From positions 15,087,185 to 15,151,184 of the forward strand of contig NC_135225.1 of the NCBI RefSeq assembly GCF_052324685.1: a DNA stretch of 64,000 bases. Reading direction: 5' to 3'. The stretch comes from Brachyhypopomus gauderio (taxonomy: Eukaryota > Chordata > Actinopteri > Gymnotiformes > Hypopomidae). Each line of letters opens with the position of its first letter. Positions within the stretch are counted from its first letter, which is position 1. The translations under genes and the position numbers were made by a program. Shown in pieces: positions 13,846 through 23,760 of the stretch. The notes beneath the pieces were generated by a model, which saw only the letters and a program-made list of their open reading frames with translations, was not told the DNA's origin and ran no database searches.

Positions 13846-14607
13846 CAGCACACACAGCAGTCTGCCCCACCCACCGGCATCACAGACATTAAACACTCAC
13901 ACAGCTGGATCCAGTTTCCTCTGATTCGTTTTCCCATTCTGAGGTCACCATTTCCCAGACTGAGCATCACACAGCAGCCCATGGTACAGCCACATTCATT
14001 CTGAAGGTTAACTTTAAATGTCAGCACTCTTAGGTTCCAGTGCCCCAAACATGACCCCTACTTTAACTCGTCCAGTTACAGCCCATTACAGTATACGCCT
14101 GGGGTGTGTTTGTGTGTGTGTTAGAGAGAGAGGATGTAGGTGTGTCTGGGTACTGTTTATTACAGTATAGTACATAGTATTGTACAGTGTAGTACCATAG
14201 TGTAGTAGTACAGTATAGTACTGAAAGTGAGGTCAGGCTGAGGTCAGAGTCAGTACAGTGTAGTATGAAGGTGAGGTCAGGGTGAGGTCAGTGTAGTATG
14301 AAGGTGAGGTCAGGGTGAGGTCAGTGTAGTATGAAGGTGAGGTCAGTGTAGTATGAAGCTGAGTACAGTGTAGTATGAAGGTGAGGTCAGGGTGAGGTCA
14401 GTGTAGTATGAAGGTGAGGTCAGGGTGAGGTCAGTGTAGTATGAAGGTGAGGTCAGGGTGTCTAACAATCTGTGCAGCAGCAGTGCAGTGACTGCCAATG
14501 CTGGCGAGGGACAATAAGATGAACACTGTTACGTCTCTCTCTCTCTCTCTGTGTCTCACATACACCCACACAGACACGAATACACACCCACATGTATATA
14601 CATACAT

Positions 14608-14641
<34 letters not shown>

Positions 14642-17600
14642 CCCCACATACACATACACACACACACAGTATGAAACAGGCTGACTGAATCTGATGACAT
14701 CACTTCAGTGTTCACAGTGGCCTTCTGAAAATATCACTCCACTGTCTGCATTCTCTCATTCTGAAGATATCACTCCACTCCACTAAAATTGTACATATCA
14801 GATTAAACAGCCATCAGCTAATGATGACTAATAGATGTGGTAAATCTGGGTTAGAAGATGACAGGAAAACAGAAGGACACCGAGAGGTGGTGGTGAGTGA
14901 AGCCCACATACAGAAATGATCCTCCACTGGGAAATGGCAGACAAAACCAGAGTGAGACCAGGACAGAGTGAGTGTCTCCGTTTGTCCAGGACTGATTAAC
15001 CATCCCTGCAATACTGCTCTGGACAAAACGAATATGGCAACACGCAAATCAGGCATGTAACAAATCATGTGCAGCAAAACATAATGGGTTATTACTGGTA
15101 CATACTGGGTTATTACTGGGCTGCAGCTGAAACTGGCGACAATGCACATTGCCTCACTGGGGAAGGTTTACATTTATTTTTGGCCCGGCTCCTCCTTCAA
15201 GTTGTGCATCCCTGCTCTAGCAGTTGGCTGTTGTCACTGGGCATTCTACTTCAATGGGAGTTAAATATGCAGAATACTAATTTAAAAAATGGAAAAAAGG
15301 AAATCTTAGCAAATCTAGACCATGAATAAGAAGTCAAGATACTCAGACAAGAAACATTTTCTTTGAACTGTTGCTATGAAACGTGGTGTAATGGCCGTGA
15401 TGCACATGGCGCTGGCCAGCAAGTGGCCCGAATTGGGACTGATCTTTCCAGATACCTCCAGATGTACTGCTAGCTGCACGCATGAACTTCAAAACGAAAA
15501 TGAATTTCTTGAAAATGCTGCATGACGTGATGAGATGACTGAACTCGGGTCTACATCCAAAGAGTGGGTAGAACAGAGGGACGTTCACCACAGGTCTGAT
15601 AATAACAGACAATATAAGAGAAGAAGCCGCAGGTCTGATAATAACAATATAAGAGAGGGAGTCACAGGTCTGATAACAATAACACATAACATAAAAGAAG
15701 AAGCCACAGGTCTGATCATAACAATATAAGAGAGGGAGCCACAGGTCTGACAATAACACAAAATACAGGTCCTTCTCAAAAAATTAGCATATTGTGATAC
15801 AGTTCATTATTTTATGTAATGTACTGATAAACATTAGACTTTCATATATTTTAGATTCATTACATACAACTGAAGTAGTTCAAGTCTTTTATTGGCTTAA
15901 TATTGATGATTTTGACAAAAAAGTAAAGAAAAAACAAAAATCTCAAAAAAATTGCATATTTCATCCGAATAATAAAAGAAAAGTGTTTTTAATACAAAAA
16001 AAGTCATCCTTCAAATAATTATGTTCAGTTATGCACTCAATACTTGGTCGGGAATCCTTTTGCAGAAATGCTGCGTGGCATGGAGGCAACCAGCCTGTGG
16101 CACTGCTGAGGTGTTATGGAAGCCCAGGATGCTTCGATAGCACCTTAAGCTCATCCAGAGTGTTCTTGCGTCTCTCAACTTTCTCTTCACAATATCCCAC
16201 AGATTCTCTATGGGGTTCAGGTCAGGAGAGTTGGCAGGCCAATTGAGCACAGTAATACCATGGTCAGTAAACCATTTACCAGTGGTTTTGGCACTGTGAG
16301 CAGGTGCCAGGTCGTGCTGAAAAATGAAATCTTCATCTCCATAAAGCATTTCAGCAGATGGAAGCATGAAGTGCTCCAAAATCTCCTGATAGCTAGCTGC
16401 ATTGACCCTGCCCATGATAAAATACAGTGGACCAACACCAGCAGCTGACATGGCACCCCAGACCATCACCGACTGTGGGTACTTGACACTGAACTTCAGG
16501 CATTTTGGCATTTCCTTCTCCCCAGTCTTCCTCCAGACTCTGGCACCTTGATTTCCGAATGACATGCAAAATTTGCAGTGCTGCTTCTCTGTAGCCCAGG
16601 TCAGGCGCTTCTGCCGCTGTTTCTGGTTCAAAAGTGGCTTGACCGGGGGAATGCGGCACCTGTAGCCCATTTCCTGCACACGCCTGTGCACTGTGGCTCT
16701 GGATGTTTCTACTCCAGACTCGGTCCACTGCTTCCGCAGGTCCCCCAAGATCTGGAATCTGTCCTTCTCCACAGTCTTCCTCAGGGTCCGCTCACCTCTT
16801 CTTGTTGTGCAGCGTTTTCTGCTACACTTTCTCCTTCCCACAGACTTTCCACTAAGGTGCCTTGATGCAGCACTCTGGGAACAGCCTATTCGTTCAGAAA
16901 TTTCTTTCTGTGTCTTACCCTCTTGCTTGAGGGTATCAGTGATGGCCTTCTGGACATCAGTCAGGTCGGCAGTCTTACCCATGGTTACGGTTTTGAGTAA
17001 TGAAGTTTAATTTTTTATCATTACATTATGGAAAAGAATGAACTTTATTACAATATGCTATTTTTTTTTAGAAGGACCTGTATAAGAGAGGGAGCCACAG
17101 GTCTGGTAATAACATAAGAGAAGGAGCAACAAGTCCGATAATAATAGTGGAACTGTATGCAAAAGTCGGATTAACTACAGATCACTGGAGTCTAAACTAA
17201 TGGAGGAGTGACCAGTTCAGCTCGGCTGACCCGAATCATCCAGCGATCTTGTTTCATTCAGAATGTCAAGGCAACTCGATCTTAAGAAATGCCTCCGATA
17301 TGTAGCAGTTATTAAACTGTTTACAGAAATGTAAAAGGCATAGATGGATAGCTAACCACGCTAACTTTACACGACGATATCATTAACTGATAAGGTAAAT
17401 CAATGAAATAAACCGAAAGCGAACGTTAGTTTGTACAGCTGTTTACTGTGTGCGGTGCCAGTCCCGCGCTAGCAGCTAGGCTAACTCCACAGTGCCAGTC
17501 CCGCGCTAGCAGCTAGCCGCAAGGCTAACTCCGCTGAGCTGGGCGAACCGGGCCTGCACGCACCAATCTGCCGCTGTTTCCCTCCCACCACTTTATTTTC

Positions 17601-17979
17601 ACATAAAGTCACGACACTGCACCGCTGACACGGACATCACGGTAATGTGAAGCGCTAGCGGCGTTTACAGTAGCTCACTAAAGTACTAACGCTGTGAACT
17701 TAAAAATGCAAGAAAAGCTGCACATGTACAAACATTTATTACCACTAAACGTGCTAACCAACCAACTGGCCGCTGAGTTTCTCTTCAGGAAACAGGTGAA
17801 CAAGTAAATTATTTTGGACGGAACATGCTGCTCAAAGACAAGTTTCATACTTTAGAAAATGACTGATGAAGGAACCACGACACGTAGAGTTCAGGACATT
17901 AGTGAGAGGGACAGACAGGCAGGCGAGGATCTCTCTCACACTCACACACACACACACACACACACACAGAAACATATGT

Positions 17980-18050
<71 letters not shown>

Positions 18051-18063
18051 TTATGTTCTCCAC

Positions 18064-18117
<54 letters not shown>

Positions 18118-18247
18118 TTATGTTCTCCACTAACACACACACACTCGCTCACACTCACTCACTCTTATGTCTTCCAGAAGTCCAAGACTGTTTGGCGATG
18201 TTGGGGCTCCGAATGATCGCCCGTCCTGCCGATTTCAGAGCGTCCAT
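1232..18247 (-). CDS. ldlrap1: LDL receptor adaptor protein 1 (ARH), PTB-domain endocytic adaptor
   Basis: Nine coding exons are read on the minus strand: 18163-18247, 13121-13263, 12737-12849, 12385-12499, 8806-8881, 8310-8375, 6894-6929, 6091-6125 and 1232-1358. The first ATG of the frame (18247) gives [16 protein letters not shown], the known ARH start; the frame is open upstream but shows no ATG there. Exons 2-5 encode the PTB domain that binds FxNPxY tails of LDL-receptor family proteins, including [15 protein letters not shown] and [10 protein letters not shown]. Exon 7 encodes a clathrin box (LLNLE). Exons 8-9 encode the AP-2 appendage motif (DEAFSRLAECR). The protein acts at clathrin-coated pits. 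All junctions are GT-AG and in phase except exon 7 (ends phase 1) to exon 8 (starts phase 0), so a linker exon of length 3n+2 is probably missing from this model. Without it the product is about 265 residues; human is about 308. Family knowledge is from memory of vertebrate ARH. Confidence 0.93.
2603..3028. mobile_element. hAT-type non-autonomous element
   Basis: The ends are matching inverted termini: cagggatgggcaact on the left and a reverse match ending in catccctg on the right. The flanks are ctctaata and gtctaata, a 7 of 8 match, which fits the 8-bp target duplication of hAT elements. The inside has no transposase. The GC-rich start followed by an AT-rich body suggests a non-autonomous copy. 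A fragment with a related right end lies near 15175-15225. Confidence 0.6.
3752..3882. repeat. 41-bp tandem repeat, three copies
   Basis: Three near-identical units begin gattaagtgac and contain gaatgtagacctagtccaag. The last unit ends against the LINE fragment that follows. Confidence 0.8.
3890..4810 (+). mobile_element. 5'-truncated L2-type LINE, 3' end of the reverse transcriptase ORF
   Basis: Frame +1 from 3877 encodes [26 protein letters not shown] and [19 protein letters not shown], which is the C-terminal part of L2/CR1-type fish LINE polyproteins (family known from memory). The frame stops at 4243 just after SLHWLE. The homologous reading ([20 protein letters not shown]) continues in another frame, so the copy is frameshifted and dead. 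It ends in an (ATT)n tail at about 4787-4806, typical of the 3' end of such LINEs. It lies in the last ldlrap1 intron, antisense to the gene. Confidence 0.75.
6200..6445. repeat. Dispersed teleost repeat fragment rich in ttcaagcact motifs
   Basis: Sequence such as attcaagcatttcaaagga and ccagcacttttcaaacc repeats in degenerate form. I recognise this type as a common interspersed repeat of fish genomes, but cannot assign a family. Its right edge is near the ldlrap1 exon gap discussed in the findings. Confidence 0.4.
6545..6790. repeat. 30-bp minisatellite in the ldlrap1 intron, eight copies
   Basis: Eight units of 30 bp start at tacccgcactga on the plus strand. Because the period is divisible by three and has no stop, several frames on both strands stay open; these are not genes. 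On the ldlrap1 sense strand every unit reads gtgcgg|gtaaac followed by acacacag, so each unit carries both a donor-like and an acceptor-like site. Confidence 0.9.
6932..6982. repeat. (CA)n microsatellite abutting ldlrap1 exon 7
   Basis: A run of about 25 CA units ends two bases from exon 7. In the sense orientation of ldlrap1 this is (TG)n directly followed by the acceptor tag. Confidence 0.95.
7083..7163. repeat. (CA)n microsatellite
   Basis: About 40 uninterrupted CA units in ldlrap1 intron 6. Confidence 0.95.
7291..7343. repeat. (CA)n microsatellite
   Basis: About 26 CA units in ldlrap1 intron 6. Confidence 0.95.
7450..7660. repeat. (TG)n microsatellite with interruptions
   Basis: About 200 bases of TG repeat interrupted by gagtg steps. 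It runs into the compound minisatellite to its right. Confidence 0.95.
7664..8316. repeat. Compound minisatellite that includes the ldlrap1 exon 6 donor site
   Basis: Around 20 units alternate cacctcctcctctcag with a variable (TG)n stretch and tatc. On the ldlrap1 sense strand each unit reads ggaggag|gtgatacacac, which is the same string as the end of exon 6 plus its 5' splice site (exon end at 8310). The long frames through this block are repeat artefacts. Confidence 0.9.
8956..9145. mobile_element. Terminal fragment of a Tc1-like element
   Basis: The string cactaccgttcaaaagtttg followed by gggtcacttagaaatg is a terminal inverted repeat widespread in fish Tc1-like elements. No matching opposite end is seen before a different Tc1 fragment begins. 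Confidence 0.6.
9146..9603 (-). mobile_element. 5' end of a second Tc1-like element with transposase N-terminus
   Basis: On the minus strand the piece starts with the terminal sequence cactgctcaaaaaaataaag near 9600. It then encodes MVTFECWW and [20 protein letters not shown], the N-terminal DNA-binding region of a Tc1 transposase. It breaks off near 9170 where the other Tc1 fragment begins. Only the start of the gene is left, so it is a relic. Confidence 0.65.
10108..10428. mobile_element. Foldback MITE of about 320 bp inside the hAT remnant
   Basis: The left arm begins attacggagcccgtaagg and the right arm ends ccttacgggctccgtaa. The arms match in inverted order for roughly 80 bases and include cgtggccacgac and acgcgttagtaagtcg. 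There is no coding capacity. Superfamily not assigned. Confidence 0.65.
10960..11095. repeat. Tandem repeat of tggtaaatgtacgatc / tggtaaatgtag units
   Basis: Two short related units alternate about eight times. Confidence 0.85.
13280..13326. repeat. (CA)n microsatellite upstream of ldlrap1 exon 2
   Basis: About 20 CA units lie just upstream, in sense, of the exon 2 acceptor at 13264. Confidence 0.9.
14175..14462. repeat. Tandem repeat of gtgtagtatgaaggtgagg units
   Basis: Degenerate units of about 20-35 bp built from tgaggtcagggtgaggtcag and gtgtagtatgaagg. It lies in ldlrap1 intron 1. Confidence 0.8.
15175..15225. mobile_element. Fragment of a hAT-type element
   Basis: The string ggcccggctcctccttcaag followed by ttgtgcatccctg resembles the right end of the element at 2603-3028. 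No left end is seen. Confidence 0.35.
15585..15763. repeat. Tandem repeat (left part) split by a Tc1 insertion
   Basis: Degenerate units contain cacaggtctgataataac and ataagagagggag. The same units resume at 17081-17145 on the far side of the Tc1 element, so the transposon landed inside the array. Confidence 0.8.
15766..17080 (-). mobile_element. Tc1-like transposon, near complete, transposase defective
   Basis: The ends are inverted copies of caggtccttctcaaaaaatt, with the right end degraded, and are flanked by TA on both sides (15764-15765 and 17081-17082), the Tc1 target site. It carries one transposase frame on the minus strand. It sits in ldlrap1 intron 1, in the same orientation as the gene, inside a pre-existing tandem repeat. 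Confidence 0.9.
16029..16982 (-). pseudogene. Tc1 transposase, open frame but missing the first catalytic region
   Basis: The 317-residue frame starts [20 protein letters not shown] and has the paired helix-turn-helix region ([20 protein letters not shown]). It retains the second Asp ([10 protein letters not shown]) and the third acidic residue ([12 protein letters not shown]) of the DDE triad. Between TEKQHC and KFCMSFGNQ the stretch that normally carries the first Asp (the FSDES block of this family) is absent through an in-frame deletion. Another deletion near residue 280 garbles the C-terminus. The enzyme should be catalytically dead. Family features are from memory. Confidence 0.85.
17081..17145. 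repeat. Tandem repeat (right part) split by the Tc1 insertion
   Basis: Continuation of the units seen at 15585-15763, including taagagagggagccacaggt. Confidence 0.75.
17455..17530. repeat. Direct duplication in GC-richer part of ldlrap1 intron 1
   Basis: A block containing cagtcccgcgctagcagcta appears twice about 36 bases apart. The surrounding 17400-17760 is richer in CpG than the rest of the intron and could be regulatory, but nothing else supports that. Confidence 0.45.
17940..18140. repeat. (CA)n and (CT)n microsatellites in ldlrap1 intron 1
   Basis: Two CA tracts flank a (CT)n tract and a duplicated tattatgttctccactaa block, close to the exon 1 donor at 18162. Confidence 0.9.
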
Positions 18248-18501
18248 AATCTGTTTCCGTAGTGGGAGTCCGAGCCCACCGTGTGCAGCTCCGACAGCCA
18301 CTCCCAGCGCTCGCCTCGATCTTCCTCCCTTCACTAACTTTTTGGGTATGAAGCTAAATTTTCCTCCCGTGTGTGAGTTTATAAGAAAATCCAACTGGAT
18401 GGACGATCATGTTCGCCAGGGAGGGCGGTGTTAAATATGCAAATTAAATAGACAGTGTAATGTCATGACGTGAGCTTTGAAGCCACAGTAGGCAAGTACA
18501 G

Positions 18502-18556
<55 letters not shown>

Positions 18557-19639
18557 ACTACAGAGAGACACATTGTGATGGGTTTGACAGTCAGTACTGT
18601 TTTCCACATCGACCATAATAGGCAAAAAATGTTGAAGTTGATAGCATCTAACATGACATGACTTATCCTATGAGGAAAGTAACAAATAAAAAACAATTTT
18701 GTAAAGTGTATTTAAGCATAAATGTCTTCCACTAACCCCTTTTAATTATGAATCATCCCATAAAAGATTTTCCAGTACAGACAAAGGCAGAAGAGTCCCC
18801 AGGAGAAAGAGACTATTATTTACGTGTGTGTCAGTAAGACTCTGTTGTAACAGCACTCTGCACTGTCATGCTGTGTAAACAGCAAAGGAAAACCACCCAA
18901 GATGTTCAGATAAGCATTGGTCTTTTTTAAAGTGATTGTTTTGTAAAGTTTTCTGTGGATAAGACGCACCTATTGACACCCCAGTTGAGGCAAGAAACTG
19001 ATTCTGAAAAAATCTAGTCCTCCCACATTCCTGAACATCACTGGTGCCTCACCCTCCCTAATAGGGGAGGGGCACAAGACTCTGTTTTCAGACCTGTTTA
19101 CACCTCTACCTTTGAATTGGATCTGTGTTTTCGGACCTGTTTACACCTCTATTTTTGACCTGGATCTTGGCACCCAGACAGCTCACAGAGCAGCATGCGG
19201 TCGGGATTCAAGAGCAGTTCATTCAAACCCATCAATGGGCAAGTTCATGCACCGAAATTGACATCTAACTGATTACAACTGCAGGCCTGTGAGAGAGAGC
19301 GAAATACAAGCCCCATTGCCCACGTTAGCGGGTAGTTCCTCCCACCACCACCGAGCTGTGACTGTATTAATCTGCACAATGATTTCTCTATCTGACGCCA
19401 CAATCACCCAACTACAGCTACACATGGTATGCAAATGCACTTAATCCCCCTGCTGGCAAAACTGAGAGGGAAGCGAATCTCAGAGATGGACTGGATCTTT
19501 CTACAAGAACAGGTGGAAAGGGTGTGATGTGCAGTCCTAAAGGCCACACCACAATCTCCAGATTATACTCAAGTATCACAGCCTTGGATTAGAAAAATAT
19601 GTAAAATGAGTTAGGTCTTTGGAATACATTATGAGTGTA

Positions 19640-19850
19640 TTATGTATTAATATTATGTTTAGGGTACCTAATGGCTTAGGCCTAGGGTAATTGGGAACAT
19701 TATGAATTATGGTTAGTGTAATAGAGTACATTACGAATGAGGGTTAGTGTAATAGGGTACATTACGAATTAGGGTCAGTGTAATAGAGTACATTACGAAT
19801 GAGGGTCAGTGTAATAGGGTACATTACGAATTAGGGTCAGTGTAATGATA
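19640..19850. repeat. 31-bp tandem repeat
   Basis: Units contain agggtcagtgtaatag and gtacattacgaat, about six copies with drift. Confidence 0.8.
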
Positions 19851-20658
19851 TATTAACGTTTAATAGCTATGCTGTACTTCACAGAATTTTGCTTCTGTGC
19901 AAACACAAAAGCAGAACAAATTCAGTCTTTAGAATATAGGCTACAGAATTTCCATATTAGTTTCAGGCTAGCAGATAAACAGCTGATATTTATCAGATAG
20001 GTCTGTTCTCATTTCTTTTCTTTCCATATTCACACTGACAAAAGTCTGATATACATCATAGATGTGCCCTCGTTTAAAAGGCTGAGCTTTAGTCACAGGC
20101 ATGGTGCATGCTGGGACCTGAATCGAATATTCAATAAATGATAAACAATCTTTTCATAAAGTGAGGCACACCCATATCTTTTCCATACGGTTATCACATG
20201 TATGTGATACTATTAGTGCAGGAATGCTGCATATAACTAGTATCTCATCTCTGGTCTGAAGTGCTGAACTGGCCTCCAGAACTACTGGAGACTGAAGCTC
20301 ATGATCAGGGGCCCTCACAGAGGTCCATATTGTCTGACCTAGAGCTCACAGCTATTTTGTAAGAAATCCAGTTGCAGTGCAATGTGGATCTGGCACAGCT
20401 GAATCATTTGAATCTGATTAGTGAAATCACTGAAATCAAAGAGTGTAGAAAGTGTTAGAGGCAGTGGATTTATCTGAGACATGAGACACTGTAAATATAA
20501 AACAAAAAGTAAAAACTGATTCCAGTTCAGACGTGAATGTGTTCATATGACATTACTAGAACTCAAAGCTACTCTAGTGGATCCAGGGCCAGATAGCTGA
20601 CACATTGCTGACAATGTGATGTTTATCACCACCTAGTGGTGAGCAGAGAACATTACTA

Positions 20659-20685
20659 CCCCCCCCCCCCCCCCCCCCCCCCCCC
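20659..20685. repeat. Poly-C run of 27 bases
   Basis: Uninterrupted C; the opposite strand is poly-G and could form quadruplex structure. Confidence 0.95.
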
Positions 20686-21009
20686 AAATTGTATATTGTA
20701 TAGCAGAAATCTGTTATATTCAGTTTTCCACTTCATGGAACAAGGCAAGTTCCCAGACAATTCAAAAAGTAAATAGTATAGTAATTGTAATAGTAGTATT
20801 ACAAACACAACATTTTAAACCACCCATTCAACCATCAATGTGTAATAAAATGCTGTCTTTGTGCATCACCATATCTCACAAATTTTCCCTTTCATACTAG
20901 ACAGAGCAAATGACATGACTCCTTCCAAGATGCCAGAAAAAAACTTTATTCCTCGAAAACCTCACAGAGTGAGAATGCAGTCAGGTTAGCTGTAAATAAA
21001 GAGGGGAGG

Positions 21010-21042
<33 letters not shown>

Positions 21043-22309
21043 GGAGGTGGTGTGTTGAGGGGAGCACACGTGCTTTCTTCTCGTTTGAACTTTGTTTGCT
21101 AATTCACTAGTTCTCCCGCAAAACTTGCAGTCTGTGGAAAACTAGTCCTTCACACCAGATTTTAAACAACACGCGCACAACAACTTGTAACCACTAGAAA
21201 AACTAGAACACCACACAGGACTCACTCTGGATCCTCCCGTCTGGTAGTACTGAAACAGTAATACAAGCAACAAAAACGGATTCATTTTTATGGGGCTGAG
21301 ACCGTCACACCCAAAGCAAACCCGAACTTCCTTTCCTAGATCCCTCCATATCACCATCACATCTGGTGGTTCTTCAGCTGAATTGCCAGTATTCCAGAAT
21401 CTTCCTCACAGCTGGACGGGGGTTCCAGGATTCTAGAATCTTCCTCACATCTGGTTGGGGTTTTCACAATTCTATAATCTTCCTCACAGCTGGTCAGCAG
21501 TTCCAGGATTCTAGAACCTTCCTCACAGCTGGTTAGGGGTTCCAGAATTCCAGCTAGCCTCCATCATCATGCACCATTGCATGCTTCTCTGTGGGCAGGT
21601 GTCTACTGGTACTATCAACCACTTGTGGAATGCTCCTAAGATTCTCACTTTTTCAGGAGTTAAATCAAAGAGGTTCTGAATACAAATCAGGCGTTAACCA
21701 ATCCACAGCCCGTCAACGTGCAGGTTCCTGCAAACACACACAACAGGCTTAACATCTGTGAGAAGCGTCTTGAGGAAGAGGGTAACTGATGGCTTCCAAC
21801 AGTTCTTTTCTTAACACTTGTTTACTTAGCAGGGTGCGAACTCTGCAACACTGAGAACTTGAATCCAAATACTTTCCTATGTACAACAGCGCCATCATGT
21901 GGCAACACCAAAAAGCTCTCTGCTACCAAGACATCAAAAGAGAAAAATACACTTTAACAGTTCTGATGGCTGCTTCTGGCATTAGCCTAGCACTGAACAT
22001 TTAAAATTACAGCCCTAGTTACTTGGCACTGGACTACATTTTAGCACTCATCAGACATCTCATCATCAGAACTGACTGGCCAATGTAGTAAACCTTAGGA
22101 GTAATCCAACATACTCCATGAGTCCCTGAACACTGCACAATATCATTAATGTAACCCTTTCCCCTTCTAATCTACTTTCAAGCACAGTGCAATACAGCCA
22201 AATAAATAAATGTAAACGAGAGCAAATTAAATTATTTTCTGTACTAGAAGTGAAGTGGTGTTATGAAGGTGTGTTTGGATCTGTCTGGGAACAACTGTGT
22301 ACGGTCATA

Positions 22310-22850
22310 CTTAGGGGGATGGCAGAGCCATGTGGTCATATTTAGGGGCGGGGCAGAGTCACGTGGTCATATTTAGGGGCGGGGCAGTCACGTGGTCATA
22401 TTTAGGGGCGGGGCAGAGTCACGTGGTCATATTTAGGGGCGGGGCAGAGTCACGTGGTCATACTCGGGGGCGGGGCCGACTCACGTGGTCTTACTCGGGG
22501 GCGGGGCCGACTCACGTGGTCTTATTCGGGGGCGGGGCTGACTCACGTGGTCTTACGCGGGGGCGAGTCACGTGGTCTTGGTCAGGGGCGGGGCCGAGTC
22601 ACGTGGTCTTGGTCAGGGGCGGGGCCGAGTCACGTGGTCTTGGTCAGGGGCGGGGCAGAGTCACGTGGTCTTACTTAGGGGCGGGGCAGAGTCACGTGGT
22701 CTTACTTAGGGGCGGGGCAGAGTCACGTGGTCTTACTTAGGGGCGGGGCAGAGTCACGTGGTCTTACTTAGGGGCGGGGCAGAGTCACGTGGTCTTACTT
22801 AGGGGCAGGGCAGAGTCATGATGTCATACTTTGGGGCAGGGCAGAGGCCT
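22310..22850. repeat. 31-bp minisatellite carrying E-box and GC-box in each unit
   Basis: About 17 units of 31 bp. I count 15 intact CACGTG hexamers, mostly as GTCACGTGGT, and nearly every unit also has GGGGCGGGGC. The outermost units have CATGTG or CATGATG instead. Long open frames through it reflect the repeat only. Confidence 0.92.
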
Positions 22851-23244
22851 AAGCAGGGACACTGTCTCGCAGGTCCAACAATGATGTCCAAAAGGCACTG
22901 GTTATCGGTTCAGTTCAATAAGCTTTATCCATGACTATATGATCATTACCTGTAAACAGGTCTGCATTTAGGGCTACTGGACCAAAAAGTATTTATAATA
23001 ATTTTTTTGATATTCCCTATCAAATAAAACAAATGTGTTGGTTTGGTGTAATTAGAAAACCAAAACACGTGTCCTGTGTGAGTGGGTGAGAAAACGTGAT
23101 GACATTCTTCAGGAAAACTCACTTTCATCAACAGAACATTCAGGAATTCTAGGTTAGCATGGCGCTTTCCAGCTTGTAGGACCTTGAACTGAATAACTAA
23201 TGCTTTGTCTTTAAGGGAGGAAAAACAGAAAATCAAAGCGTAAA

Positions 23245-23405
23245 AAAAACTCAAGGAGAGCGGGTGTAAGCCAGAGCTCCACCAATGAGGGGAGAGAGCA
23301 GGTGTAAAGCCAGAGCTCCACCAATGAGGGGCGAGAGCGGGTGTAAGCTAGAGCTCCACCAATGAGGGGCGAGAGCGGGTGTAAGCCAGAGCTCCACCAA
23401 TGAGG
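23245..23405. repeat. 38-39-bp tandem repeat, four copies
   Basis: Units contain gagcgggtgtaagccagagc and tccaccaatgagggg. Confidence 0.9.
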
Positions 23406-23683
23406 GGAGTGCACGCCCACTTCTGTGAGGTTTCTAAACATTTACAAGAAAAAAACCAACAGCAATTTCCTATTGGACAGGTGATGTCTCAGTTTCCTAT
23501 TGGACTGGTGATGTCCCTTAAAAGTCTCTTTTTTCCTTTTTCTTTTTTACTACAACAATTACAGTCACACAATACAACATCCTTCTGTCCAGCGAGAAGC
23601 AGCAGGAGAAACCGGAGGAGAAAAAAAAAAAAAAAAAAAAGTCCCAAAAACATTTGGAGCCTCAGAAATGACAACAGAGGTGT

Positions 23684-23730
<47 letters not shown>

Positions 23731-23760
23731 TATGAATTGTTGGCTGGTCTGTGTGGGAGT

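Larger units (their letters stand above)
18248..20940. other. Gene-free interval upstream of ldlrap1
   Basis: No coding exon is supported here. On the minus strand a TATTTAA string and an octamer (ATTTGCAT) lie near 18425-18445, about 180-200 bases upstream of the ldlrap1 ATG, and could belong to its promoter. The interval also holds a (GT)n tract at 18501-18556, a 31-bp tandem repeat near 19640-19850 and a 27-base poly-C run at 20659-20685. Confidence 0.4.
20941..23760 (-). other. Possible long maco1 3' UTR
   Basis: No coding exon is seen between the maco1 stop and 20941. On the minus strand an AATAAA lies at about 20945-20950, and another overlaps the stop codon itself at 23760-23765. If the distal signal is used, the 3' UTR is about 2.8 kb and includes two minisatellites. 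This is inference. Confidence 0.3.

Noticed and set aside
18155-18394. N-terminal extension of ldlrap1 from 18394
   Set aside because: The upstream start is TTG, not [11 protein letters not shown] at 18247 is the family start.
22330-22740. 136-residue frame rich in RGGAESRGL
   Set aside because: Translation of the 31-bp E-box array in a staggered frame.
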